NCBI RefSeq assembly: GCF_016918935.1 | Contig: NZ_JAFFOB010000015.1 | Location: 310,001-374,000, forward strand | DNA: 64,000 nt | Source of the DNA: Roseitranquillus sediminis | Lineage (GTDB): Bacteria > Pseudomonadota > Alphaproteobacteria > Rhodobacterales > Rhodobacteraceae | Reading direction: 5' to 3' | Part shown: piece after piece, positions 25,740 through 36,113 of the stretch | How the letters are laid out: every line of letters begins with the position of its first letter | How positions within the stretch are numbered: position 1 is the stretch's first letter | Made by a program: the position numbers and the translations under genes | The notes under the pieces: model-generated | The model's database searches: none | Told to the model about the DNA's origin: nothing | The model's input: only the letters and a program-made list of their open reading frames with translations

Positions 25740-26716
25740 CCGGGGCGGCGAGCGAACCGCTCCTGCAGGTACGGAACCTCAGCAAGCTCTTTCCGGTCAA
25801 GGGCAGCCCGTTCTCGCGGACCCGCGAGACGGTAAAGGCTGTGCAGGACGCGAGCCTCGATGTGGGCCGCGGCGAAGTCGTCGGGCTGGTGGGCGAGTCG
25901 GGGTCGGGCAAGACCACGCTCGGCCGCTCGATCCTGCGCCTGATCGAGCCGACCTCAGGCGAGGTTCGCTTCGACGGCGTCAGCATCACCGCGCTTTCCG
26001 CCCGCCAGCTGCGCCCCTACCGGCGCCGGATGCAGATCGTGTTCCAGGATCCGTTCGGCAGCCTCAACCCGCGCTTTACCGCCGAACGCATCATCGGCGA
26101 GGCGCTCGACACCCACCGGCTAGCGCGGAACCGGGCGGAGCGCCGCGACCTCATTGTCGATCTTCTCGAGAAGACCGGCCTCGGTGCCGCGCATCTGTCG
26201 CGCTACCCGCACGAGTTCTCCGGCGGCCAGCGCCAGCGCATCGGCATCGCCCGCGCACTTGCCGTCGGGCCCGATTTCGTGCTGGCAGATGAGCCGGTCT
26301 CTGCACTCGACGTGTCGGTGCAGGCGCAGGTGCTCAATCTGCTTCGCGATCTGCAGCGCGAGCTCGACCTCGCCATGCTGATGGTCGCCCACGACCTCGG
26401 CGTGGTTGAGTACATCGCTGACCGGGTGATCGTGATGTATCTCGGCCGCATCATGGAGGTGGCGCCAGCGCGCGCCCTCTACTCCAACCCGGTTCACCCC
26501 TACACGCAGGCGCTCCTCGAAGCGGTGCCGCGACCCGACCCCAAGGCACGTCGCAGCCGGACCCTGCTCAAGGGCGAGATTCCGAGCCCGATCCACCCGC
26601 CCAGCGGCTGCGTCTTCCGGACCCGGTGCCCGATCGCGACGACCGAATGCGCCGAGGTGATCCCCCCGCTCGAGGAGACGGCGCCGGGCCATCTCAAGGC
26701 CTGCATTCGAAGGTAG
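25736..26716 (+). CDS. Peptide ABC transporter ATP-binding protein, DppF type
   Basis: A 326-residue ATPase: Walker [11 protein letters not shown]-loop [10 protein letters not shown], signature FSGGQRQRI, Walker [13 protein letters not shown], and C-terminal Cys motif [15 protein letters not shown]. The ATG at 25736 overlaps the DppD-type stop. It is the last gene of the peptide operon; a citrate synthase fragment and a damaged MFS gene follow. Confidence 0.94.
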   Translation: MTGAASEPLLQVRNLSKLFPVKGSPFSRTRETVKAVQDASLDVGRGEVVGLVGESGSGKTTLGRSILRLIEPTSGEVRFDGVSITALSARQLRPYRRRMQIVFQDPFGSLNPRFTAERIIGEALDTHRLARNRAERRDLIVDLLEKTGLGAAHLSRYPHEFSGGQRQRIGIARALAVGPDFVLADEPVSALDVSVQAQVLNLLRDLQRELDLAMLMVAHDLGVVEYIADRVIVMYLGRIMEVAPARALYSNPVHPYTQALLEAVPRPDPKARRSRTLLKGEIPSPIHPPSGCVFRTRCPIATTECAEVIPPLEETAPGHLKACIRR

Positions 26717-26732
26717 GGTCGTTCCGGGTCCG

Positions 26733-26846
26733 GACGCCACGACCGCGACCGCCAGGGTCACGTGGGACGACAAGGTGCGCGAGCTGCCGATGATGTCGCC
26801 GACCGCGGGGCCGGACGTGATCGACGTCCGAAAGCTCCTTGCGCAG
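26733..26846 (+). pseudogene. gltA: Citrate synthase N-terminal fragment
   Basis: About 38 codons directly after the dppF-type stop read ATARVTWDDKVRELPMMSPT and then AGPDVIDVRKLLAQ. This is the conserved N-terminal part of bacterial citrate synthase (usual form ELPxxSPTxGPDVIDIRKLYAQ). Similarity ends abruptly after the RKLLAQ element, and no start codon or catalytic domain is present. It is a stray piece left by recombination, not a functional gene. Confidence 0.6.
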
Positions 26847-26893
26847 GAGGCGTCTTGGCGGTCCGGCCGTTCGGGTCGCGCCGCCTTGCCAGG

Positions 26894-28125
26894 TCAGGAG
26901 GCCAGCGGCATTGGCTGCAGCAGCTCGCGCGCGAGGCGCCGCTGCACGATGTGGCAGAACACGCTGAGGCCGATGCACCAGAGTCCCATGACGAGGCTCT
27001 GCGCCGGGAAATCGATGCCCCAGTCGATCAGGATGCCGGTGATGCCCGGTCCGATGGCGGTCGAGATGACCATGACGGTCGTGACCAAGGAACGAACCGA
27101 GCCGAGGTGCCGCGTGCCGTAGACGACCGGCAGGATGACGCCCCAGAGCGCGCTCGCCGTGCCCTGCGTCAGGCCGATGAAACCGAGCGCCAGATACCAC
27201 CCCAGACCTGCTCCGCCGGGCCGATGATCGCGACGCCGATCCCCATCGGGACGAGGAGCGCCGGCAGCAGCCGGTGCGCGCCGAAGCGGTCGGCCGCCCA
27301 GCCCGCAGCGAGCGCCGCGACGACGGCGGAGACGGCGAAGGCCGTATAGCCCGGCGCCATGGCGGCCAGCGCCCAGCCCTTGGTCTCGGCGACGTGCACC
27401 TGGTGGAAGAAGACCACCGTCCCGATGAAGCCGGGCGTCAGGATGATCGGGAGCAGCGCCGGAAGCAGCCAATGCCGCGCCGCCTCCCGACGGCCCCAAT
27501 GGCGTCCCGAGAGGCCGGGCAGCTCGCTCGCGCCTGTCGCCCCGCGCGCCGTGCGGTCCTGCGAGAGCATCCAGAGCAGGAGCGGCACGATGATCAAGGC
27601 GAGGATTGCGGCCACTGCGGCCCAGGTGGCGTGCCACCCGATCGTGCCTATGGCGAGAACGGCGAGGAGCGGGACCAGGATCTCGCCGGCCGGGTGACCG
27701 AGATTGGTGATCGACACGGCCCGTCCGCGACGCGCGTGGAACCAGCGCCCCATCGCCGTCATGGCGATGTGGGTGAACATGCCCTGGCCGCAGAAGCGCA
27801 GCAGGAAGATCGTGATGCCGAGCAGCCAGAGCGACTGCACGAAGGCCATCGCCATCGCCGCTGCGGCGAAGACAAGCGCCGTCGCGGGGGCGAGTCGCTC
27901 GATCCTGACGCTGTCGGCCATCGAGCCGCGCCAGAACATCAGCGCGGCGGCGCTGAGCGTGGCGATGGTGTAGAGGCCGCCCCAGGACCCGTCGGTCAGC
28001 CCGTGCTCGTCCTTGATGAAGCCGGCGAAGAGCGAGATGAACCACGTCTGCCCGAAGCCCGACGCGAAGGTCAGCAGGAAGCCGGCGGAGAGCCAGCGCA
28101 GATTGTCACGAAGGAACAGCAGCAT
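26894..28125 (-). pseudogene. MFS transporter with a frameshift
   Basis: A major facilitator superfamily protein of about 410 residues and 12 helices, read from 28125. The N-terminal two thirds are in one frame up to IIGPAEQVWG. The remainder (GWYLALGFIGLTQGTASALW through RELLQPMPLAS) continues in another frame. Reconstruction indicates one missing base in the CCCC/GGGG run at 27200-27203. The N-terminus (SAGFLLTFASGFGQTWFISL) and the GRWFHARRGRAVSI loop are MFS-like, but the substrate is unknown. Either the gene is inactivated or the homopolymer was mis-sequenced. Confidence 0.8.
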
Positions 28126-28173
28126 CGGCGAGGACTCGGGTGACGGGAACGGCGGGACGTGCGGGAGGAGTGC

Positions 28174-28518
28174 CTAGGAGAGGCACGAGACGCATCGCGT
28201 CACCGTCGGGTCGAGGTCAAGCCGCTTTTCTCCGATGTGGTCGCCGCACGCGACGCAGAAGCCGAACTCACCGTGCTCAAGTCGGGTGAGGGCGCCTTCG
28301 ATCGCGCGCATGCGGGCGTGCCGGCGCGCCTCCACGCCCGCCGCCATCGCCTGACCCTACAGGGCATCCATGCGCGAGAGGCGGCCGACGCTCTGCTGGT
28401 CGAGCTCCACCGGGCGGCGGTCCCCGCTCGACGCGCTCGACGCGCGGCGGATCTCCGCCAGCTCCTCGCGCAGCCGCGGCTCGTACCTTTCGCGGAGCGC
28501 CCGGTCGGACGGCTCCAT
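28174..28518 (-). pseudogene. TraR/DksA-like zinc-finger protein with internal amber codon
   Basis: On the - strand a 113-residue reading begins MEPSDRALRERYEPRLREEL and ends with a C4 zinc finger, FCVACGDHIGEKRLDLDP and TRCVSCLS. The LSRMDALxGQAMAAGVEARR segment is typical of short TraR/DksA proteins, which bind RNA polymerase. The x position is TAG (28357-28359), where relatives carry Gln. The frame is otherwise intact, so this is a single-base inactivation, a suppressed stop or a sequence error. No annotated-size ORF covers it. Confidence 0.75.
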
Positions 28519-28760
28519 CACGAAGCCACCCGACGGTTCCGGAGCGAGACCAGGGAGATGATGCTGTCGGTCATCTGTTCATTCTCCAGATGACCGCAGC
28601 GCGTGTCCATTGCGCGCGCGTCACCCCGGCCGGTGAAGCCTCGTGTCAGGCGCCTGGCGCGTTCCAGCGGACGACACCGACGCGCCCTGCGTCGTAGCCC
28701 GCGGGCGTCGCAGCGTGAAGCCGAACCTCCTCGCCGCGACCGACAAGCGGCGATGGCGCC

Positions 28761-29579
28761 TCAGTCCTGCGCGTTGGGGAAGAAGAGCTGCTGCCCGTCC
28801 ACGCGGAATTCGGCGATGACGCTCTGCCCGTCCTCGGAGAGGAGCCAGTCAACGAACGCCTGTCCCGCCGCCGCGTCGACGCTGGGGCAGCGCCTGGGAT
28901 TCACAAGGATCACGCCATACTGATTGACGAGGTCCTCGTCGCCCTCGACCAGTATCTCGAAGTCGGCCTTGTTCGCGAAGCTGACCCAGGTGGCGCGGTC
29001 GGTCAGGGCGTAGGCCTCCATGCCGACCGCCGTGTTCAGCGTGGCCCCCATGCCCGAGCCGGTTTCGCGATACCAGGCGCCCGAGGCAGCCATGGGGTTG
29101 ACGCCGGCGTCGGCCCAGAGCGCCATCTCCGCGCTGTGAGTGCCGGAGGCGTCGCCGCGCGAGGCGAAGGGCTTCTCGGCCTCGGCGACGCGCTTCAGGG
29201 CCTCCTGCGCATCGGCCATGCCGGAGATGCCCGCCGGGTCGGACACCGGCCCGACGAGGACGAAATCGTTGTACATGAGGTCGAAGCGCTCAACACCCAT
29301 GCCGTCGGCTACGAACGCCACTTCCTGGTCCTTCGCGTGGACCAGCAGGACGTCGCCGTCGCAGTTGCGCGCGTTGCGGATCGCCTGACCCGTGCCGACG
29401 GCCACCACGTCGACGCGGATTCCCTCCTCGCGCTCGAATTCCGGCAGCAGGTGATCGTAGAGCCCCGAGTTGGCGGTCGAGGTCGTCGACTGGACCAGGA
29501 TCGACGCCCCTTGGCCATACGCGCTGCCGATCGTGCCCAGCGCCAGGGTAAGGGCCCAGAACGCGACTGCTCGTTTCAT
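28761..29579 (-). CDS. tupA: Tungstate-type ABC transporter substrate-binding protein
   Basis: A 272-residue periplasmic binding protein. A signal peptide (MKRAVAFWALTLALGTIGSAYG) is followed by the family N-terminus ILVQSTTSTANSGLYDHLLP. Further landmarks are VAVGTGQAIRNARNCDGDVL and VHAKDQEVAFV, and the SRGDASGTHSAEMALW oxyanion-loop segment. It resembles TupA (tungstate), though molybdate cannot be excluded. The ATG was set at 29579, where the signal peptide begins. It is the last gene of a permease-ATPase-binding-protein operon. Confidence 0.85.
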   Translation of the reverse strand: MKRAVAFWALTLALGTIGSAYGQGASILVQSTTSTANSGLYDHLLPEFEREEGIRVDVVAVGTGQAIRNARNCDGDVLLVHAKDQEVAFVADGMGVERFDLMYNDFVLVGPVSDPAGISGMADAQEALKRVAEAEKPFASRGDASGTHSAEMALWADAGVNPMAASGAWYRETGSGMGATLNTAVGMEAYALTDRATWVSFANKADFEILVEGDEDLVNQYGVILVNPRRCPSVDAAAGQAFVDWLLSEDGQSVIAEFRVDGQQLFFPNAQD

Positions 29580-29597
29580 GTCTCTCCCCACGGTCCT

Positions 29598-30353
29598 TCA
29601 GATGACGATGCGGCCGGAGATGTAGTCGCGTGCTGCCTCGGATGCCGGCTCTGCGAAGAACTCTTCCGCCGGACTGTGTTCGGCGACGCGGCCGCGGGAC
29701 AGGAACACCACATCGCCCGCCAGTCGGCGCGCCTGCCCGAGGTCTTGTGTGACAAACACGATCTTGGTGCCGACGCCATGCGCCGCGGCGACCATCTGCT
29801 CGATCTTGACGATCGAGGCCGGGTCGAGGCTGGCTGTCGGCTCGTCGAGGAACAGCACTTCGGGTCGCGTGGCGAGCGCGCGCGCAAGCGCCAGCCGCTG
29901 CTGCTCTCCGCCGGAGAGCAGGCGCGCAGGCTGCCCCGCATGGTCCGACAGCCCGACCTCGTGGAGCAGCGCGTCCCGGCGCGCCGCGTCCCGGCCGCCC
30001 CGCGCGGCGAGCACGAAGTCGATGTTTGCGGCGACAGAACGGCGGAGGAGGACCGGCTTCTGGAACACCATCGCCTGCCGCGCGCGCACCATTCGGTCCA
30101 GTGGCGAGCCGTTCCACAGCATCTCGCCGCGCGAAGCCGGGATCAGGCCGTGCAGCAGGCGCAGGAGCAGGCTCTTGCCTGCGCCGTTAGCGCCCAGAAC
30201 GATGGTGATCTCTCCGGCCGTGAGCGTCAGGTCGATCCCGTCGACCAGCGCCGCGCCGCCTGCCTCGTAGGCCAGCCCGCGCACCTCGAGCGGCATGAGC
30301 GCCGGCGCCCGTGCAGCGACGGGCATTGCGGTCCCGATCCGCGCCTCATGCAT
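29598..30353 (-). CDS. tupC: Tungstate-type ABC transporter ATP-binding protein
   Basis: A 251-residue ATPase with Walker A GANGAGKSL, signature LLSGGEQQRL, Walker B VLFLDEPTASLD and H-loop VTQDLG. It energises the TupB-type permease. The start at ATG 30353 overlaps the permease stop. It continues to tupA after 18 bases. Confidence 0.88.
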   Translation of the reverse strand: MHEARIGTAMPVAARAPALMPLEVRGLAYEAGGAALVDGIDLTLTAGEITIVLGANGAGKSLLLRLLHGLIPASRGEMLWNGSPLDRMVRARQAMVFQKPVLLRRSVAANIDFVLAARGGRDAARRDALLHEVGLSDHAGQPARLLSGGEQQRLALARALATRPEVLFLDEPTASLDPASIVKIEQMVAAAHGVGTKIVFVTQDLGQARRLAGDVVFLSRGRVAEHSPAEEFFAEPASEAARDYISGRIVI

Positions 30354-30987
30354 GCGCGTATCGCACGGCAGTGACGCGCAGGCCGTGCACCATCGCGTTG
30401 ACCGCAAGCGCCAGCGTCATCAGGATCAAGCCAAGCCCGAGGGCGAGGGGAAGGTCTCCCTTGGAGGTCTCGAGCGCGATCGCCGTGGTCATCACCCGGG
30501 TCAGGTGGTCGATGTTGCCGCCGACCACGATGACGGCGCCGACCTCGGCCACGGCGCGACCGAAGCCGGCGAGTCCGACCGTCATCAGCGAGTATCGGCC
30601 GTCCCAGATCAGTGCGAAGACGGCCTGCCCGCGTCCGAGACAAAGCGACCGGAACTGCTCGGCGTATTCGGCGTGCAGGTCATCGAGCACCTGCCGCGAA
30701 AGCGCGACGACGATCGGCGTGATGAGGATCGTTTGTGCGACGATCATCGCCGTCGGCGTGTAAAGCAGACCGAGGAAACCGAGCGGGCCGGACCTGGAGA
30801 GGTGGAGGTAGACCAGCAGGCCGACCACCACCGGCGGCAGCCCCATCAGCGCGTTGACCAGCACCAGGAGCGCGTTCCTTCCGCGAAACCGCGCGACTGC
30901 GAGCAGTGCCCCGAGCGGCAGGCCGATCAGGCACGCGAGTGCCGTCGCCGTCAGGCTCACGCGGAGCGAGAGCACCACGATCTCCAT
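30346..30987 (-). CDS. tupB: Tungstate-type ABC transporter permease, 5' end uncertain
   Basis: As annotated, this 213-residue permease starts at MEIVVLSLRVSLTATALACL and has about five helices and the EAA loop AEQFRSLCLGRGQAVFALIW. The in-frame codons just upstream (EILQDLGEAFLVALRLVLSG) match the usual N-terminus of the family but lack a start codon. An ATG at 31072 would reach them if one base were removed from the GGGG run at 31059-31062. The gene is therefore either N-terminally truncated or frameshifted. It forms the operon tupB-tupC-tupA, with the binding protein last. Confidence 0.75.
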   Translation of the reverse strand: MEIVVLSLRVSLTATALACLIGLPLGALLAVARFRGRNALLVLVNALMGLPPVVVGLLVYLHLSRSGPLGFLGLLYTPTAMIVAQTILITPIVVALSRQVLDDLHAEYAEQFRSLCLGRGQAVFALIWDGRYSLMTVGLAGFGRAVAEVGAVIVVGGNIDHLTRVMTTAIALETSKGDLPLALGLGLILMTLALAVNAMVHGLRVTAVRYAHA

Positions 30988-31220
30988 CAGATCGGCGTCG
31001 CCCGAGAGGACGAGGCGCAGCGCGACGAGGAAAGCTTCGCCCAGATCCTGCAGGATTTCCCCTTCTGCGCATGATTACCTGAAGAAGCGTAAACCTCATG
31101 GAGCCGGAGACAAGATGCATGACCCGCTGCTTGGCCGACGTCCTCGTCTGCCAAGGCCGGCGCGAGTTGCGCCCGGCCACCGCGCCACGCTAGCCTTGGT
31201 CGACCTAACGGAGGCGCGAC

Positions 31221-31637
31221 ATGTACAAGCGGATCATGGTCCCGGTGGACCTCGCCCACGCGGACAAGCTGGACAAGGCGCTCGATGTGGCGGCACGACT
31301 GGCGGCGGACATGGGCGGGGCGAGCCTCGTCTACGTCGGCGTGACCGCGGAAACGCCGAGCAGCGTGGCCCATTCGCCAAGGGAGTATGCCGAGAAGTTG
31401 GCGGCGTTCGCGCGGGATCAGGCGTCCGCTCATGGAATTACGACCGACTCGCACGCGATCACCGCACATGACGCCGCTGTCGAGCTCGATCGCCTGCTGA
31501 TCGGCGCCGCAAAGGAAATGGGCGCCGATCTGATCGTCATGGCGAGCCACATGCCCGGTCTTGCCGAGCATATCTTCCAGTCCCATGCGGGCGATGTCGC
31601 CTCGCACGCGCCATGCTCGGTGTTCGTCGTCCGCTAG
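31221..31637 (+). CDS. Universal stress protein, UspA family
   Basis: A 138-residue Usp domain protein. The N-terminus is MYKRIMVPVDLAHADKLDKA and the C-terminal ATP-binding-like segment is GADLIVMASHMPGLAEHIFQ followed by SHAPCSVFVVR. The G-2X-G-9X-G(S/T) nucleotide loop is not fully conserved here. It is a cytoplasmic stress-response protein that stands alone, divergent from the tup operon. Confidence 0.85.
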   Translation: MYKRIMVPVDLAHADKLDKALDVAARLAADMGGASLVYVGVTAETPSSVAHSPREYAEKLAAFARDQASAHGITTDSHAITAHDAAVELDRLLIGAAKEMGADLIVMASHMPGLAEHIFQSHAGDVASHAPCSVFVVR

Positions 31638-31653
31638 TCAGGCGGCGGCGCGA

Positions 31654-31776
31654 TCAACGTGCCTGGGCGACCTCGCGCTGGACCGTCTCGCCGGCGACTT
31701 CGACGTCCTGGCCCATGCCCTGCACCGTGTTGCAGGCGGCGAGCAGGACGAAAGCGGGCAGCAACAGCTTGAACAT
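31654..31776 (-). CDS. Entericidin-like small lipoprotein
   Basis: A 40-residue precursor: MFKLLLPAFVLLAACNTVQG, with the lipobox LAAC giving a lipid-modified Cys15. The short mature part, MGQDVEVAGETVQREVAQAR, matches the EcnA/EcnB family. It is an outer- or inner-membrane lipoprotein, often induced in stationary phase or by envelope stress. It was too short to stand out among the longer frames but has a clear start and stop. Confidence 0.85.
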   Translation of the reverse strand: MFKLLLPAFVLLAACNTVQGMGQDVEVAGETVQREVAQAR

Positions 31777-31829
31777 CTTTCAACCTCCGTTTCGCGGGAA
31801 ACGCGACGGGGGCGCAAGCTGTTCCTTGC

Positions 31830-32570
31830 TCAGGTGTCGAGGAAGCTCCGAACCGCCGCCTCTACCTCGCGCGGCTTCTCGGCATGGACCCAGTGGCCGG
31901 CGCCCTGCACCGTCACGACCTCAAGCCGGGGGAAGAGCCGCCGCGTCTCCTCCAGCCGCTCGTCCGGCGCATAGTCGCTGGCCTCGCCGCGGATCAGCAG
32001 GGCGGGGCCGTCGAAGCGACCGTCGGTGCCGGGCCAGCCGGTGATCGCATCCATTTGGCGGGCGAAGACGTCGAGGTTCAGCTTCCAGCACCGATTCGCC
32101 GCATCGAGGCTCTGCAGCAGGAACGCCTTCACCTGCGGATCGTCCACCGGCATCCGCTCCGCCGCCTCGCTGCGACGCTCGATGCCCGTGAGGTCGGTGG
32201 CGCGCATTGCCTCCACCAGTTCCATCTGGCTGTGTTCGTAGGCGACGGCGGCGATGTCGACGACCACGAGGCGCCGCACGAGATCGGGCCGCCGCAGCGC
32301 CAGCACCATCGCCGCCTTGCCGCCCATCGAGTGACCCATCACGTCGGCCGGACGGTCGCCGACCACCTCGGCCAGATCGTCCGCCATCGCCTCGTAGGAG
32401 TGGTCGTCGCGCCACGGGCTGTCGCCGTGATTGCGCATGTCGACAGTCGTGACCTCCCGAATGTCCGCCAAACGCTTCGCCACCACGCCCCAATTGCGCC
32501 CCGACCCGAAGAGGCCGTGCGCGATGACCAGTGGCGCCCCTGCGCCTTGCGTCTGCGCCGCGAGCTTCAC
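31830..32570 (-). CDS. Alpha/beta-fold hydrolase (YbfF-like esterase)
   Basis: A 246-residue alpha/beta hydrolase. The oxyanion element is [10 protein letters not shown], the nucleophile elbow GHSMGG, and the catalytic histidine lies in [18 protein letters not shown] and the [11 protein letters not shown] strand are family-typical. It is a soluble esterase-like enzyme of unknown natural substrate. It starts with GTG at 32570, whose bases overlap the glyA stop (GTGA), so translation is coupled to glyA. Confidence 0.85.
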   Translation of the reverse strand: MKLAAQTQGAGAPLVIAHGLFGSGRNWGVVAKRLADIREVTTVDMRNHGDSPWRDDHSYEAMADDLAEVVGDRPADVMGHSMGGKAAMVLALRRPDLVRRLVVVDIAAVAYEHSQMELVEAMRATDLTGIERRSEAAERMPVDDPQVKAFLLQSLDAANRCWKLNLDVFARQMDAITGWPGTDGRFDGPALLIRGEASDYAPDERLEETRRLFPRLEVVTVQGAGHWVHAEKPREVEAAVRSFLDT

Positions 32571-33838
32571 TGGTAGATCGGGAAGCGTTCGCAGAGCGCC
32601 ACGACCTCGCCGCGCACCCGGCTCTCCACCGACGTGTCGCCGAGCCCGTCGACGACCTGGCAGATCCAGTCGGCGATCTGCCGGAACTCCGGCTCGCCGA
32701 AGCCCCGCGTCGTGGCGGCGGGGGACCCGAGGCGGATGCCCGACGTCACCGACGGTTTCTCCGGATCGAACGGCACGCCGTTCTTGTTGCAGGTGATGTT
32801 CGCGCGCTCCAGCGCCGCCTCGGTCTCGTTGCCCTTGCGGCCCTTCGGGCGCAGGTCCACGAGCATGACGTGGCAGTCCGTGCCGCCGGTGACGATCTCG
32901 AGCCCCCTGGACATCAGGCCGTCGGCGAGCGCCTGCGCGTTGAGGATCACCTGCTCCTGATAGACCCGGAACTCCGGCCGCAGCGCCTCGCCGAAGGCGA
33001 CCGCCTTGGCGGCGATCGCGTGCATGAGCGGGCCACCCTGGATGCCGGGGAAGATGGCCGAGTTGACCTTCTTGGCGATCGCCTCGTCGTCGGTCAGGAT
33101 CATGCCGCCGCGCGGACCGCGCAGCGTCTTGTGTGTGGTCGTCGTGACGACGTGGGCGTGCGGGAAGGGAGAGGGATAGACGCCCGCCGCGATCAATCCC
33201 GCGAAGTGCGCCACGTCGGCCAGCAGCACCGCATCGACGCTGTCCGCGATCTCCCGCATCCGCGCGAAGTCGATCACCCGCGGGATCGCCGACCCCCCGG
33301 CGATGATCAGCTTCGGCCGGTGCGCCTCGGCCTGCTCCGCCATCTGGTCGTAGTCGATGAGGTTGTCCTGCCGCCGCACCCCGTAGGAGACCGCCTCGAA
33401 CCACTTGCCCGACTGGTTCGCCTTCGAGCCGTGGGTCAGATGCCCGCCCGCGTCGAGGCTCATCCCGAGGATCGTGTCGCCCGGCTTGATGAGCGCGTTG
33501 AACACCGCCTGGTTCGCCTGGCTGCCCGAATGCGGCTGCACGTTGGCGAAGCCGCAGCCGAAAAGCTGCTTCGCGCGCTCGATCGCCAGCGTCTCCGCCC
33601 GGTCTGCCCACTCGCAGCCGCCGTAGTAGCGGCGGCCGGGATAGCCCTCAGCATACTTGTTCGTCAGGACCGAGCCCTGCGCTTCCAGCACCGCGCGGCT
33701 GACAATGTTCTCTGAGGCGATCAGCTCGATCTCGTGACGCTGCCGCCCGAGTTCGCCCTCGATCGCGGCGAAAAGCTCCGGGTCGCGGTCCGAGAGCGCC
33801 TCGGTGAAGAAGCCGTCGTCGCGGGAAGGGGCATTCAT
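32567..33838 (-). CDS. glyA: Serine hydroxymethyltransferase
   Basis: A 423-residue PLP enzyme interconverting serine and glycine with tetrahydrofolate. It has the family start [20 protein letters not shown], then [18 protein letters not shown], and [16 protein letters not shown]. The Schiff-base lysine is in [14 protein letters not shown]. The ATG at 33838 gives the normal length; the open frame extends further upstream without homology. It ends coupled to the esterase gene. Confidence 0.97.
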   Translation of the reverse strand: MNAPSRDDGFFTEALSDRDPELFAAIEGELGRQRHEIELIASENIVSRAVLEAQGSVLTNKYAEGYPGRRYYGGCEWADRAETLAIERAKQLFGCGFANVQPHSGSQANQAVFNALIKPGDTILGMSLDAGGHLTHGSKANQSGKWFEAVSYGVRRQDNLIDYDQMAEQAEAHRPKLIIAGGSAIPRVIDFARMREIADSVDAVLLADVAHFAGLIAAGVYPSPFPHAHVVTTTTHKTLRGPRGGMILTDDEAIAKKVNSAIFPGIQGGPLMHAIAAKAVAFGEALRPEFRVYQEQVILNAQALADGLMSRGLEIVTGGTDCHVMLVDLRPKGRKGNETEAALERANITCNKNGVPFDPEKPSVTSGIRLGSPAATTRGFGEPEFRQIADWICQVVDGLGDTSVESRVRGEVVALCERFPIYQ

Positions 33839-33973
33839 GTCGCGTCTCCTCGTCGGGGTCGAGCGCTTCCTACCCGAGTCGCGGGCCGGCGGGAAGCCGT
33901 CGCGCCTGCTGCCGCCTTGTGCTCGTGCGGCGCGCGGGCGATGACTTGGCGGACGCCCAGGCACGGAGACGGG

Positions 33974-34733
33974 ATGCGGCAGGTCCGGAAGATCGCCTTC
34001 GCCGCCAGCGAGGCCCAAATCGCGGCGGAGGCCAAGCGGGGCCTGACCGATCGCTACGGCGACGTGCCGATGGACGAGGCGGACGTCATCGTCGCGCTGG
34101 GCGGCGACGGCTTCATGCTCCACACCCTGCACGGCACCATGCACCTCGACGCGCCGACCTACGGCATGAACTGCGGCACCATCGGGTTCCTGATGAACGA
34201 GTTCAGCGAGGACGGCCTGCTCGAGCGCCTGGCCGACGCGGAGGAGGAGGTGATCAACCCGCTCGCGATGCGCGCCGAGGGCGTCGATGGCGAGGTGACC
34301 GAGGCGCTCGCCATCAACGAGGTCAGCCTGCTGCGCGCCGGCCCCCAGGCGGCGAAGCTCAGGATCATCGTCGACGGCAAGGTTCGGATGGAGGAGCTCG
34401 TCTGCGACGGGGCGCTGGTGGCGACGCCGGCTGGGTCGACGGCCTACAACCTTTCGGCGCACGGGCCGATCCTGCCGATCGGTTCCGACGTGCTGGCGCT
34501 GACGGCGATGGCGGCGTTCCGTCCGAGACGCTGGCGGGGCGCGTTGCTGCCCAAGTCGGCGCGGGTGCGCTTCGAGGTTCTGGAGGCGGAAAAGCGTCCG
34601 GTGATGGCCGATGCGGACAGCCGGTCGAATCGCAAGGTGCTGGCCGTCGAGATCCGGAGCGAGCCGCGGGTGCGCCACCGGATCCTGTTCGACCCGGGCC
34701 ACGGCCTAGAGGAGCGGCTCACGCGCGAGCAGT

Positions 34734-34741
<8 letters not shown>
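33974..34741 (+). CDS. nadK: NAD kinase
   Basis: A 255-residue ATP-NAD kinase that makes NADP. The GGDG motif is [13 protein letters not shown], followed by [18 protein letters not shown] and the second motif [20 protein letters not shown]. The ATG follows a GGAGAC. It is on the opposite strand from glyA and the regulator gene, and its last 8 bases overlap the 3' end of the convergent regulator gene (34734-36113). Confidence 0.95.

Positions 34742-36109
<1,368 letters not shown>

Positions 36110-36113
<4 letters not shown>

Noticed and set aside
28646-28760. Short minus-strand reading GRGEEVRLHAATPAGYDAGR before the tupA 3' flank
   Set aside because: It looks protein-like, and could be another fragment in the damaged region, but I could not place it in any family, so it is not annotated.
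28600-28760. tRNA gene
   Set aside because: No cloverleaf or T-loop consensus was found in this or any other intergenic region inspected by eye.
33839-34702. Long N-terminal extension of glyA on the minus strand
   Set aside because: It overlaps nadK on the opposite strand and has no homology. The ATG at 33838 matches the family start.
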